Source of the DNA: GSA-30 sp036384435
GTDB lineage: Bacteria; Pseudomonadota; Gammaproteobacteria; Xanthomonadales; Rhodanobacteraceae
DNA: 64,000 nucleotides
Reading direction: 5' to 3'
Assembly (NCBI RefSeq): GCF_036384435.1
Contig: NZ_DASVMI010000135.1
Coordinates: forward strand, 8,015 to 72,014
Shown: in pieces, positions 26,194 to 34,667 of the stretch
How positions within the stretch are numbered: the first letter of the stretch is position 1
Layout: the number at the start of each line of letters is the position of its first letter
The notes under the pieces: model-generated
Databases searched by the model: none
What the model saw: the letters and a program-made list of their open reading frames with translations, nothing else
Told to the model about the DNA's origin: nothing
Position numbers and translations under genes: made by a program

Positions 26194-27312
26194 TCAGCGG
26201 GCGGAAGGACCATTGCCGCCGAGCGCCGCCACGGGCGGGAGTTTGGGCACGACGGCGCCATAGCGCTTGCGCAGGGTACCCACGCGCTCGACATAGACCT
26301 GGGTTTCGGCATAGGGCGGCACGCCGTTGTAGCGCAGCACCGCGTTGGCACCCGCGTTATAGGCAGCGGCAGCCAGGCGCTCGTCACCGTTGAAGTTGCG
26401 TAGCAGCAAGGCCAGGTAACGCGCACCACCGCGAATGTTCTGATCCGCATCAAAAGCATCCCGTACGCCCATGTCGGTGGCCGTGGCCGGCATGAGCTGC
26501 ATCAGACCCTGGGCGCCCTTGATCGAGAGCGCCCGCGGGTTGTACGCACTCTCGGCATGGATGATCGCGCGCAGGAAGGCCTCATCCACGCCGAACTCCG
26601 CGCTCGCGGCGCGAATGGTATCGGCATAGGCGTTCAGGTTCAGCGCCACGCTGTCCCAGTGAATGGGCGAACGCAGGTTGCAGGCCATGCACGTGGAGAT
26701 ATAGCTGAAAAGCATGGTGACGACATGGCCCCGGGAACTGCCCCCCGGTGCCACGTTGGTGTATTCAATCGAGCCATCGGCCCGGGTAACGCGGTAGACC
26801 GAACCGCGAAGCACCCGCTCGCCGGGGGCAGCGATTGCCGCCGAGGTGTCGTCCAGCGCCTTGCGCGATTCGGCATATGTCCACTGCCCGGGCTTGCCGG
26901 CAGGCGCAGCACCGGGCGAAGGTCCGGCGACCGCAGCCACGGTACGCGCACTGGTCTGCACGTCACCGCGCACCCATTCCAGCGAAGGCTCGAACGAACC
27001 CGCGATCAGCCTCGCCGAGCTCTCAACACCCCCCTTGACGCCCAGCACCGACGCGATGCCCGCCGATGCCACCCGTGGCGTCGCACGCGGTGCAGGCGCG
27101 GCGGTGCCGGCCAGCTTGTGGCAATCGGTGTAGCCAGCCGTGCTGTTGCTGAAGACCGCCTCACCGCTTGACCCGGTGCAGCGGTATAGCCCTGCCGCCA
27201 CTGCCGAACGGGGAGCCAACAACAGCCACCCCAGGCACGCAAGGGCCATCGCCCCCGCCAGCAGACGGGCACGGCCATGATGAGGATTGCCCGGAACTGC
27301 GTGCGCAAACAT
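26194..27312 (-). CDS. Lytic transglycosylase (SLT family) with DUF4124-like segments
   Basis: The protein is 372 residues. It has an N-terminal signal or anchor helix (LLAGAMALACLGWLLLA), a DUF4124-like segment (GLYRCTGSSGEAVFSN), a Pro/Ala-rich linker, and a second short DUF4124-like repeat (GSVYRVTRADGSIEYTN). The C-terminal SLT domain (about 235-345) has the catalytic Glu in IIHAESAYNPRALS, then GAQGLMQLMPATA and AAAYNAG. It cleaves peptidoglycan glycan strands in the periplasm. The start at 27312 is chosen because it begins a proper N-terminal export signal; no strong ribosome-binding site is seen. It converges with the degS-like gene. Confidence 0.9.
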   Translation of the reverse strand: MFAHAVPGNPHHGRARLLAGAMALACLGWLLLAPRSAVAAGLYRCTGSSGEAVFSNSTAGYTDCHKLAGTAAPAPRATPRVASAGIASVLGVKGGVESSARLIAGSFEPSLEWVRGDVQTSARTVAAVAGPSPGAAPAGKPGQWTYAESRKALDDTSAAIAAPGERVLRGSVYRVTRADGSIEYTNVAPGGSSRGHVVTMLFSYISTCMACNLRSPIHWDSVALNLNAYADTIRAASAEFGVDEAFLRAIIHAESAYNPRALSIKGAQGLMQLMPATATDMGVRDAFDADQNIRGGARYLALLLRNFNGDERLAAAAYNAGANAVLRYNGVPPYAETQVYVERVGTLRKRYGAVVPKLPPVAALGGNGPSAR

Positions 27313-27524
27313 GGGTGGATTTTGCCGTCCCGCCGGAGGGGGCTCAAGGGCCGGCATACGGAAGCGTGCGCCAGTTGCCGCCAAACCAACAGCTTTAAAT
27401 AGTCCAGGCAGACGCAAGTGCTTGATCTGGAAAAGGCGTTCGACTGGCGGGACCGCCCTGGTCGGCGTAAACTACGCGGTTCGGCAAAACCTGCCTTTGA
27501 CGATCCTCCTTATCGGTATACGCC

Positions 27525-28877
27525 ATGAGCGGCAAGCTTTTCATCAAGACCCACGGTTGCCAGATGAACGAGTACGACTCGGCCAAGATGGCCGATGTGC
27601 TCAAGGCGTCGCATGGCCTGGAGTTGACCCAGGACGAGTCCGAAGCGGACGTCATCCTGATCAATACCTGCTCCATTCGCGAAAAGGCCCAGGAGAAGGT
27701 CTTCAGCCAACTGGGGCGTTGGAAGGAGCACAAGCAGGGTTCAAAGCCGGTGCTGATCGGCGTAGGTGGCTGCGTAGCCTCCCAGGAGGGTGACGCGATC
27801 ATCAAGCGCGCGCCGTTCGTCGACTTGGTCTTCGGCCCGCAGACCTTGCACCGCCTGCCGGAGCTGATCGAGGCCAAGCGCCATACCGGCAAGCCGCAAG
27901 TGGACGTCAGCTTCCCGGAGATCGAGAAGTTCGACCGGCTTCCCGAGCCGCGTGCCGAAGGCCCGACCGCCTTCGTATCGATCATGGAAGGCTGCTCGAA
28001 GTACTGCTCGTACTGCGTGGTGCCCTACACGCGCGGTGAGGAGATCAGCCGTCCGTTCGACGACGTGATCGTGGAGGTCGCGCAGCTGGCGGCCCAGGGC
28101 GTGCGCGAAGTCAATCTGCTTGGTCAGAACGTCAACGCCTATCGCGGCCCCACCCATGATGGCGGCGTCGCGGACCTGGCCGTGCTGATCCACGCCATCG
28201 CGCAGATCGACGGTATTGGCCGAATCCGCTTCACGACCTCGCATCCGCTGGAGTTTTCCGACTCGCTGATCGAGGCCTATGCCAACGTGCCGCAACTGGC
28301 CAATTACCTGCACCTGCCCGTGCAGGCCGGCTCCGATCGCATTCTCACGGCCATGAAACGCGGTTATACGGCATTGGAGTTCAAGCAGAAGATCCGCAAG
28401 CTGCGTGCAGTGCGGCCGGATATCTGCGTATCGTCGGATTTCATCGTCGGCTTCCCTGGCGAAACCGATGAAGACTTCGAGAAGACCATGAAGCTCATTG
28501 ACGATGTGGGCTTCGACCAGAGTTTTTCCTTCATTTTTTCCTCGCGCCCCGGCACACCGGCCGCCAACTTGGCCGATGACACGCCGATGGCGGTCAAACA
28601 CGAGCGGCTATCGCGACTGCAGGCAAAGCTCAACGACAATGCGCGTGCGATCAACCAGGCCATGGTCGGCACCGTGCAGCGCGTCCTGGTGGAAAAGACC
28701 AGCCGCAAGAACGCTAACGAACTGAGCGGTCGTACCGAAAACATGCGCTATGTGAACTTCCCGGGCCACAGCCGCATGATCGGCCAGTTCATCGACGTAA
28801 TGATCACTGAAGCCATGACCAACTCGCTGCGCGGCCGCCTGAAACTGGACGGCGAAACGATGGCGCTGGCTTCGTGA
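27525..28877 (+). CDS. miaB: tRNA-2-methylthio-N6-dimethylallyladenosine synthase
   Basis: The protein is 450 residues. It is a radical SAM methylthiotransferase that modifies A37 of tRNAs reading UNN codons. The N-terminal UPF0004 domain has three cluster cysteines (THGCQMNE, NTCSIRE, GGCVAS). The radical SAM motif is CSKYCSYC near residue 155. A C-terminal TRAM domain starts near 380. It is first in an operon with the broken GNAT gene, phoH, ybeY and corC. Its stop overlaps the GTG start of the GNAT gene. Confidence 0.97.
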   Translation: MSGKLFIKTHGCQMNEYDSAKMADVLKASHGLELTQDESEADVILINTCSIREKAQEKVFSQLGRWKEHKQGSKPVLIGVGGCVASQEGDAIIKRAPFVDLVFGPQTLHRLPELIEAKRHTGKPQVDVSFPEIEKFDRLPEPRAEGPTAFVSIMEGCSKYCSYCVVPYTRGEEISRPFDDVIVEVAQLAAQGVREVNLLGQNVNAYRGPTHDGGVADLAVLIHAIAQIDGIGRIRFTTSHPLEFSDSLIEAYANVPQLANYLHLPVQAGSDRILTAMKRGYTALEFKQKIRKLRAVRPDICVSSDFIVGFPGETDEDFEKTMKLIDDVGFDQSFSFIFSSRPGTPAANLADDTPMAVKHERLSRLQAKLNDNARAINQAMVGTVQRVLVEKTSRKNANELSGRTENMRYVNFPGHSRMIGQFIDVMITEAMTNSLRGRLKLDGETMALAS

Positions 28878-29370
28878 GCGACCCGTTGATCATCCGGCAG
28901 ATCCAGGCGCGGGAATTCGATCGGGTCTGGCCGGTGTTCCAGGCCGTGGTGCCGGCCGGCGACACCTACAGCTACCCACCGGACCTGGATCTTGAACAGG
29001 CGCGCGACTGGTGGACTACGCCACCGGCCCGATGCTTCGCAGCCGAGCGACATGGCGAAGTGCTCGGCTGCTACCTGCTTAAGCCCAACCAGCCGGGATT
29101 GGGCAGCCATGTCGCCAATGCAGGCTACATGTGGTCGCACCGCAGGCGCGTGGTCAGGGTATCGCCTCGGCGATGTGCGAGCACTCGATGCAACAGGCGC
29201 GTCGCGCTGGCTTCACCGCCATGCAGTTCAACTTCGTGGTTTCCACCAACACCGGCGCGGTGCGTCTTTGGCAGCGCCATGGTTTCCAGATCGTCGGACA
29301 AGTACCTGGCGCCTTCCGCCATGCACAGCTCGGTCCGACGGATATCTACGTGATGCATCGACACTTATGA
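28874..29370 (+). pseudogene. GNAT family N-acetyltransferase gene with a frameshift
   Basis: The frame starting at the GTG at 28874, overlapping the miaB stop, reads as a GNAT protein (LIIRQIQAREFDRVWPVF, FAAERHGEVLGCYLLKPN, HVANAGYM). Near 29129-29134 (bases ATGTGG) the homologous reading moves to another frame, which begins VAPQARGQGIASAMC, the acetyl-CoA-binding motif, and runs through GFTAMQFNFVVSTN to a stop at 29368-29370. The second stop overlaps the phoH start (ATGA), exactly as expected for the intact gene. So the coding unit is 28874-29370 with two extra bases or one missing base. It may be a real pseudogene or a sequencing error. Confidence 0.85.
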
Positions 29371-30389
29371 GCGAAGGCCTGAATCAGCGCGATTTCTCCC
29401 TCGACCCGGCCGACAACGCGCGGCTGGCCAATCTTTGCGGCCCGTTGGACGAACACCTGAGGCAGATCGAACTGCGCCTGGGCGTGGAGATCGACCACCG
29501 AGGCGAACTGTTCCAGGTGATCGGCGACGACAGCGCGGCGCGCGCGGCGGAGAGAGTCTTGCGCGCGCTGTACGCGGAGACCGAGCGCGAGTCGCTGACC
29601 GGATCGAAGATCAACCTGCATCTGGCCGAGTCGGGCATCGACGCGATCGTGGCCGATGCCGCCGAAAGCGCCCAGGAAGTCACCATCCGGGTCAAACGTG
29701 GCGTGATCAAGGGCCGAGGCCCGAACCAGGCGCGCTACCTGCATGCCATCACCACCCATGACATCAACTTCGGTGTTGGTCCGGCCGGGACCGGCAAGAC
29801 CTACCTGGCCGTGGCCAGCGCGGTCGAGGCGCTGGAAGCCAACCGCGTGCAGCGGCTGCTGCTGGTGCGCCCAGCCGTCGAAGCCGGCGAGAAACTGGGC
29901 TTTTTGCCCGGTGACCTGTCGCAGAAGGTCGATCCCTACCTGCGCCCGCTCTATGACGCGCTGTACGAGATGCTGGGCTTCGAAAAGGTGGCCAAGCTGA
30001 TCGAACGCAATGTGATCGAGATCGCCCCGCTCGCCTATATGCGTGGCCGCACTCTCAACGATTCGTACGTGATCCTGGACGAAGCACAGAACACCACGGT
30101 CGAGCAGATGAAGATGTTCCTGACCCGCATCGGCTTCGGCTCCGTGGCAGTGATCACCGGCGATGTCAGCCAGGTCGACCTGCCTCGCCACGTGCGCTCG
30201 GGCCTGCGTCACGCCATCGAGGTGCTGCGCGGCGTGGATGGCATCAGCTTTACGTTCTTCACCTCGCGCGATGTCGTCCGCCACCCTCTGGTCGCCAAGA
30301 TCGTGCGTGCCTACGAAGCATTCGAAGCCGCCGATGGCATACGTGATGCCGGGCACGGCACCCGCGAGAAGCTCGGAACGACGAACTGA
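29367..30389 (+). CDS. ybeZ: PhoH family ATPase (YbeZ)
   Basis: The protein is 340 residues. The PhoH domain has Walker A GPAGTGKTYLA near residue 138 and Walker B VILDEAQNTT near 235, with FLPGDLSQKVDPYLRPLYD between. An N-terminal KH-like RNA-binding region precedes it. PhoH/YbeZ works with YbeY in ribosome and RNA maturation. The true start is 29367, overlapping the GNAT stop. A longer in-frame opening upstream is only the shifted frame of the GNAT gene. Confidence 0.95.
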   Translation: MSEGLNQRDFSLDPADNARLANLCGPLDEHLRQIELRLGVEIDHRGELFQVIGDDSAARAAERVLRALYAETERESLTGSKINLHLAESGIDAIVADAAESAQEVTIRVKRGVIKGRGPNQARYLHAITTHDINFGVGPAGTGKTYLAVASAVEALEANRVQRLLLVRPAVEAGEKLGFLPGDLSQKVDPYLRPLYDALYEMLGFEKVAKLIERNVIEIAPLAYMRGRTLNDSYVILDEAQNTTVEQMKMFLTRIGFGSVAVITGDVSQVDLPRHVRSGLRHAIEVLRGVDGISFTFFTSRDVVRHPLVAKIVRAYEAFEAADGIRDAGHGTREKLGTTN

Positions 30390-30398
30390 GTCGCGGGC

Positions 30399-30857
30399 AT
30401 GCCAAACACCACAATCCATGTCAGTTACGGCGTGCCGCGTGCTGGCGTACCCTCAGCAGCCAGTTTCCGCCAATGGACGGACGCGGCCCTGGCGGGCGCG
30501 AAACGTCGCAAGGCGACGGAGCTGTCGATTCGACTTGTCGATAGTGCCGAAGGTCGCCAGCTCAATCGCGACTACCGCGGCAAAGACTACGCCACCAACG
30601 TGCTGTCATTCCCGGCCGAACTCCCGCCCGGTATGCCCATGCCGCTGATCGGTGACCTGGCCATCTGCGCTCCGGTAGTAACTCGCGAAGCCGCCGAACA
30701 AGGCAAGCCCGCGCGGCACCACTGGGCCCACATGACCATCCACGGTGTCCTGCATCTGCTCGGCTACGACCACATCGAAGATGCCGAGGCCGACGTCATG
30801 GAGGCCCTGGAAACCCGGATACTCGCAAGACTGGGCATCGCCGATCCCTATGGATGA
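30399..30857 (+). CDS. ybeY: Endoribonuclease YbeY
   Basis: The protein is 152 residues. The zinc-binding HGVLHLLGYDH motif (H-x3-H-x5-H) lies near residue 112, and NVLSFPAE near 67. YbeY acts in 16S rRNA 3' maturation and 70S quality control. It follows phoH by nine bases, the standard pairing. Confidence 0.96.
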   Translation: MPNTTIHVSYGVPRAGVPSAASFRQWTDAALAGAKRRKATELSIRLVDSAEGRQLNRDYRGKDYATNVLSFPAELPPGMPMPLIGDLAICAPVVTREAAEQGKPARHHWAHMTIHGVLHLLGYDHIEDAEADVMEALETRILARLGIADPYG

Positions 30858-31108
30858 GAAGTGAGCGAGGAGGAGCTAAGGGGTGAGAAAAGCCATTCTT
30901 GCTCCGCCCTCGCCCCCGGATGGAACCCTGGGAGCCGAAGGCCCGCCGACATCTGGGAAGCCCGGTCACGGTCACGCCCACGGCCCGCGCCCCCACTCTC
31001 TCCTCCCCGCACCTCTTAAAGGCCCTCCAGTCCCGTATCCCTGAATCGTCACGGTTTTTCCGCTAGACTCCAGTTTCCGCCCGTTTCCGGGCAGTCATCG
31101 CAAGCGTA

Positions 31109-31960
31109 ATGAACGAGGACCCTGGCAGTACCAGCGGCCCGGCCCACCGCTCCTGGTGGGATCGACTGGGCCACATGTTTTCCGGCGAACCGCGCAACCG
31201 CCAAGAGCTCATCGAAGAGCTGCGCGCCGCCCAGGCCAAAGGCCTGCTCTCCAACGACACCCTGACGATGGTCGAGGGTGCGATCAAGGTGACCGAGCTC
31301 AGTGTCGACGACGTCATGGTGCCGCGCACCCAGATCGTCATGCTCTCGGCCGAAGCCCCACTCGCCGACATCCTCGCTACCGTGGTCGAATCGGGCCATT
31401 CGCGTTTTCCTGTGCATGGCGAAGACAAAGACGAGATTGCAGGCATCCTGCTCGCCAAGGATCTGCTGAAGTACTTTGGTGACGGACAAACCTTCGACAT
31501 CCACACCATCCTGCGCCCCGCGGTGCTGATTCCCGAATCGATGCGGCTCAATGTGCTGCTGGCCGAGTTCCGCCACACGCGTAACCACATGGCCCTGGTC
31601 GTGGACGAATACGGTGGCGTGGCTGGGCTGATCACCATCGAGGATGTCCTCGAACAAATCGTTGGCGAGATCGACGACGAACATGACGACGAGGAAGAAC
31701 CCCAGCTCATGCACCCGCAGGCCAACGGCAGTTGGCTCGTTAGCGCACTGACACCGATTGCCGACTTCAACGAGGAAACTGGCGCGCAATTTTCCGACGA
31801 GGAGTTCGACACCGTCGGTGGCATGGTCACCTCCGAGTTCGGCCACCTTCCGGAGGTCGGGGAGGAAATAGCCGTGGGCAGCTATCTGTTCCACGTCACC
31901 GAAGCCGATGACCGGCGCGTGCAGCAGTTCCGCGTGACCGCGATCACCACCGAACCTTGA
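31109..31960 (+). CDS. corC: CorC/YbeX family CBS-domain protein
   Basis: The protein is 283 residues and soluble. Two CBS domains (about 65-190; VMVPRTQIVMLSAEAPLADI, SRFPVHGEDKDEIAGILLAKDLL, MALVVDEYGGVAGLITIEDV) are followed by a CorC_HlyC transporter-associated domain. It is implicated in magnesium/cobalt homeostasis and, as YbeX, in ribosome biology. The 251-base gap after ybeY holds no gene and no clear terminator. The start at 31109 lacks an obvious Shine-Dalgarno sequence. Confidence 0.95.
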   Translation: MNEDPGSTSGPAHRSWWDRLGHMFSGEPRNRQELIEELRAAQAKGLLSNDTLTMVEGAIKVTELSVDDVMVPRTQIVMLSAEAPLADILATVVESGHSRFPVHGEDKDEIAGILLAKDLLKYFGDGQTFDIHTILRPAVLIPESMRLNVLLAEFRHTRNHMALVVDEYGGVAGLITIEDVLEQIVGEIDDEHDDEEEPQLMHPQANGSWLVSALTPIADFNEETGAQFSDEEFDTVGGMVTSEFGHLPEVGEEIAVGSYLFHVTEADDRRVQQFRVTAITTEP

Positions 31961-31970
31961 CGCTCCCTCA

Positions 31971-32083
31971 GGAGCGAATTCATTCGTGAAGCGAGTCGCG
32001 ACTCAGGTCGCGGCTTGAAGGTTTTGAAACCACCAATCTGCGACTGAATCACAGATCGCTTCGCGCCTGAAGTCGCTCCTACC
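31971..32083. repeat. Dispersed intergenic repeat, copy B
   Basis: It runs from GGAGCGAATTCATTC to AAGTCGCTCCTACC, with inverted ends. The inner blocks are GAGTCGCGACTCAGGTCGCGG, GAAGGTTTTGAAACCACC and AATCTGCGACTGAATC. It fills the space between corC and the DUF4105 gene and may act as the corC 3' end. Confidence 0.75.
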
Positions 32084-32107
32084 TTCACCATCCGAGATAC
32101 CGCCTCC

Positions 32108-33322
32108 ATGCCCCTGATCGGCCGCCTGCTGCTATTGGCAACCCTCATTCTCGGCTTTGCCTCCACAGCACATGCCGATGTGGCCAATGCGCCCGGGGCC
32201 GATCTCGAAGTGGCACTGATCACCTACGGTCCCGGCGATACCTACTGGGAGCGCTTCGGTCACGATGCGATCGAAATTCGCGACACCGTCAGCGGCGAGG
32301 CAGTCAATTTCAACTATGGCGTGTTCGATTTCGACGAAAGCGGCTTCCTGCTCAACTTCGCTCGTGGACGCATGCATTACCTGATGGATGCAGCACACAG
32401 CGAAGACGACGAACACTATTACGTGGAAACCGGTCGCTCGGTCACACGCCAGAAACTGGCCCTCAACGCCAACCAGGCGGCCGCATTGCGTGACTTCCTG
32501 CTGTGGAATCTGCGCCCGGAAAACGCCCGCTACGACTACGATTACTACGTCACCAATTGCTCGACCAAGGTTCGCGACGCACTCGACAAGGCCTTGGGCG
32601 GTGTCTTGAAGACCCAGTTGCAAGCGCGCCGTGGCAGCATGACCTATCGCCAGCAGACCGCTCGGCTGATGAGTGCACAACCCTGGTTGATGCTTATTCT
32701 CGACCTTGGTCTTGGCCCGTACGCCGACCAGCCGCTAAGCGCCTGGCAGGAAAGCTTCTTGCCCATGGTGTTGCAACGTCAACTTGCGAGCATCCAGGTC
32801 AGCGACGGTCAAGGTGGCACTCACCCTCTGGCCACCGACGAGCAAGTGCTGTCACCCAACCGCCTGGATACTCCACCGGACGCCGCGCCAGATCTGCGCC
32901 TCCCGCTGGGATTGGCAGGCCTGGCTTTTGCCATGTTGCTGGTGCTGCTCTCTCGTATCGCGCCGACCATGCATGCCCTGCTCGCCACGCTTTATCTGGT
33001 GCTCGCTGGCATTGTGGGCGTATTGCTGCTGGCACTGTGGCTGTTCACGACACACCATTCGGCCTGGGCCAATGCAAACCTGCTGATGTTCAATCCGCTG
33101 GCCTGGCTGCTGATTGCCGCCGTGTGGCGTGCCCGCCGTCACCGAAGCCCCACCCGGCTGGCTGATACGGCACTGATGCTGCAATTGTTCATGATGCTCG
33201 CGGCTGTAGCCATGCACCTCATGCATGGCATCGTGCAGCAGAATCAGCCGTGGCTGCTGTTCGCCCTGCCGTGCTGGCTTGCCATGGCCTTCACATGCCG
33301 CAAGAACTCGCGAGCCGCCTGA
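32108..33322 (+). CDS. DUF4105 domain-containing membrane protein
   Basis: The protein is 404 residues. It has a signal peptide (ending STAHADV) and a periplasmic DUF4105 domain: EVALITYGPGDTYWERFGHDAIEI, the His/Asp-rich core, NFNYGVFDFDE, and YDYYVTNCSTKVRDAL with a conserved NC. The C-terminal third contains four or five transmembrane helices (about 260-400). The function is unknown. The conserved His and Cys hint at a cysteine-peptidase-like (papain/NlpC-type) fold, but that is inference. Confidence 0.88.
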   Translation: MPLIGRLLLLATLILGFASTAHADVANAPGADLEVALITYGPGDTYWERFGHDAIEIRDTVSGEAVNFNYGVFDFDESGFLLNFARGRMHYLMDAAHSEDDEHYYVETGRSVTRQKLALNANQAAALRDFLLWNLRPENARYDYDYYVTNCSTKVRDALDKALGGVLKTQLQARRGSMTYRQQTARLMSAQPWLMLILDLGLGPYADQPLSAWQESFLPMVLQRQLASIQVSDGQGGTHPLATDEQVLSPNRLDTPPDAAPDLRLPLGLAGLAFAMLLVLLSRIAPTMHALLATLYLVLAGIVGVLLLALWLFTTHHSAWANANLLMFNPLAWLLIAAVWRARRHRSPTRLADTALMLQLFMMLAAVAMHLMHGIVQQNQPWLLFALPCWLAMAFTCRKNSRAA

Positions 33323-33364
33323 GTCGTCATTGCCCTGTCGCGTGCCCGGCGGCATCATGCGCGC

Positions 33365-34384
33365 ATGCATGCATCCAGCCCCGCACCAAATCAGGAACCC
33401 GCGCTGAAGCCATCCATGGTGGTCAACTGCGTGGCCTATCGCAACGATGGCAAGCGTATCGGCGACATCAGCCTCGACGCCATCAGCGATGTACTTAAGG
33501 AACCGGATACCTTCGTCTGGGTGGGCCTGCACGAGCCCGATGAAAGCCTGTTGCTGAAACTGCAGGAAGAATTCGACCTGCACGATCTGGCGATCGAAGA
33601 TGCCCAGCAGGCGCATCAACGTACCAAAATTGAAGCTTACGGCGATTCGTTGTTCATCGTGGTGCAGACCGCGCAACTGGTGGGCGGCCACATCGCCTTC
33701 GGTGAAACGCATATCTTCCTGGGGCCCCGCTATCTGGTGACCGTGCGCCACGGCGCCTCGCTTTCCTATGCGCCGGCGCGACGCACTTGCGAGCACACAC
33801 CGGAGCTACTCGCTCTGGGACCAAGCTATGGTCTATACGGGGTGCTCGACTTCATCGTCGACAACCTGTTGCCGATCGTGCGCGACATCCGGGAAGAATT
33901 GCAGGATCTGGAAAAAGACATCTTCGCCGAAACGTTCAAGCGCCAGACCGTCCGTCGACTGTACGACATGCAACGCGACCTGATGACCCTGCGCCTGGCC
34001 GTAGCACCCTTGCAAGACATCATCAGCCAATTGGTGCGTATGTATCCGCACCTTATTCAGGACGAACTTCGCGCGTATTTCCGCGACATCTACGACCATG
34101 TCTTCCGGGTCAACGAATCGATCAGCGCGATGCGCGAAATGCTTGCCGCCGCCATCAACGTCAACCTGTCGCTGGTAACCTTCGGCCAGAACGAAGTCAT
34201 GAAGAAATTGGCCGGCTGGGCTGCGATGCTGGCTGCCCCCACCCTCATCACCAGTTGGTACGGCATGAATTTCACGCACATGCCGGAACTGGCTTCTCCC
34301 TGGGCCTACCCCTTGATCATCATCATCGTGATCAGCGTAGTGACCGGGATATTCACGGGACTAAAGCGAGCCAAATGGCTCTAG
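33365..34384 (+). CDS. corA: CorA family magnesium/cobalt transporter
   Basis: The protein is 339 residues. It has a large cytoplasmic N-terminal domain (VWVGLHEPDESLLLKLQEEF, LAIEDAQQAHQRTKIE) and a long helix. Two C-terminal transmembrane helices follow, with the signature WYGMNF (GMN selectivity motif) between them. CorA forms a pentameric divalent-cation channel. The start is either 33365 or 33416 (MVVNCVAYR); neither has a clear ribosome-binding site. Confidence 0.94.
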   Translation: MHASSPAPNQEPALKPSMVVNCVAYRNDGKRIGDISLDAISDVLKEPDTFVWVGLHEPDESLLLKLQEEFDLHDLAIEDAQQAHQRTKIEAYGDSLFIVVQTAQLVGGHIAFGETHIFLGPRYLVTVRHGASLSYAPARRTCEHTPELLALGPSYGLYGVLDFIVDNLLPIVRDIREELQDLEKDIFAETFKRQTVRRLYDMQRDLMTLRLAVAPLQDIISQLVRMYPHLIQDELRAYFRDIYDHVFRVNESISAMREMLAAAINVNLSLVTFGQNEVMKKLAGWAAMLAAPTLITSWYGMNFTHMPELASPWAYPLIIIIVISVVTGIFTGLKRAKWL

Positions 34385-34416
34385 AAACGCGCATCTCACC
34401 GGCGAATCGATCCCCT

Positions 34417-34526
34417 GGAGCGACTTCAGCCGCGATGCAAGTCGCGACGGGCGCGGCCTGGAAGTCTTAGCCCCCCCCCAATCCGCGACCGGCTCGCAGA
34501 TGGCGTCGCGAATGAATTTGCTCCCA
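34417..34526. repeat. Dispersed intergenic repeat, copy C
   Basis: It begins GGAGCGACTTCAGCCGCGA and ends TTGCTCCCA. The inner blocks are GTCGCGACGGGCGCGG and CCCCCCCCCAATCCGCGACC. It lies downstream of corA. Confidence 0.7.
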
Positions 34527-34615
34527 CATGGGACGCCATTGGCGGTTCAGCGCAGTCGCAACTGGGGCCCAAGACCTTCACCGCCCGCCGTGTTGCTCCC
34601 AAGGAAGGCACACAG

Positions 34616-34645
34616 AAAAACGGCCACCCAGAGGTGGCCGTTTTT
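34616..34645. terminator. Bidirectional terminator between corA and the S9 peptidase gene
   Basis: A 13-bp stem (34616-34628 with 34633-34645) has a CAGA loop. The stem has AAAAA on one side and TTTTT on the other, so it works for both converging genes. It lies 23 bases past the peptidase stop. Confidence 0.92.
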
Positions 34646-34667
34646 CCATCACGCCATGACCCGATCG

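Noticed and set aside
28992..29366. N-terminal extension of phoH
   Set aside because: This stretch is the GNAT gene read in a third frame; PhoH homology begins after the ATG at 29367, which overlaps the GNAT stop.
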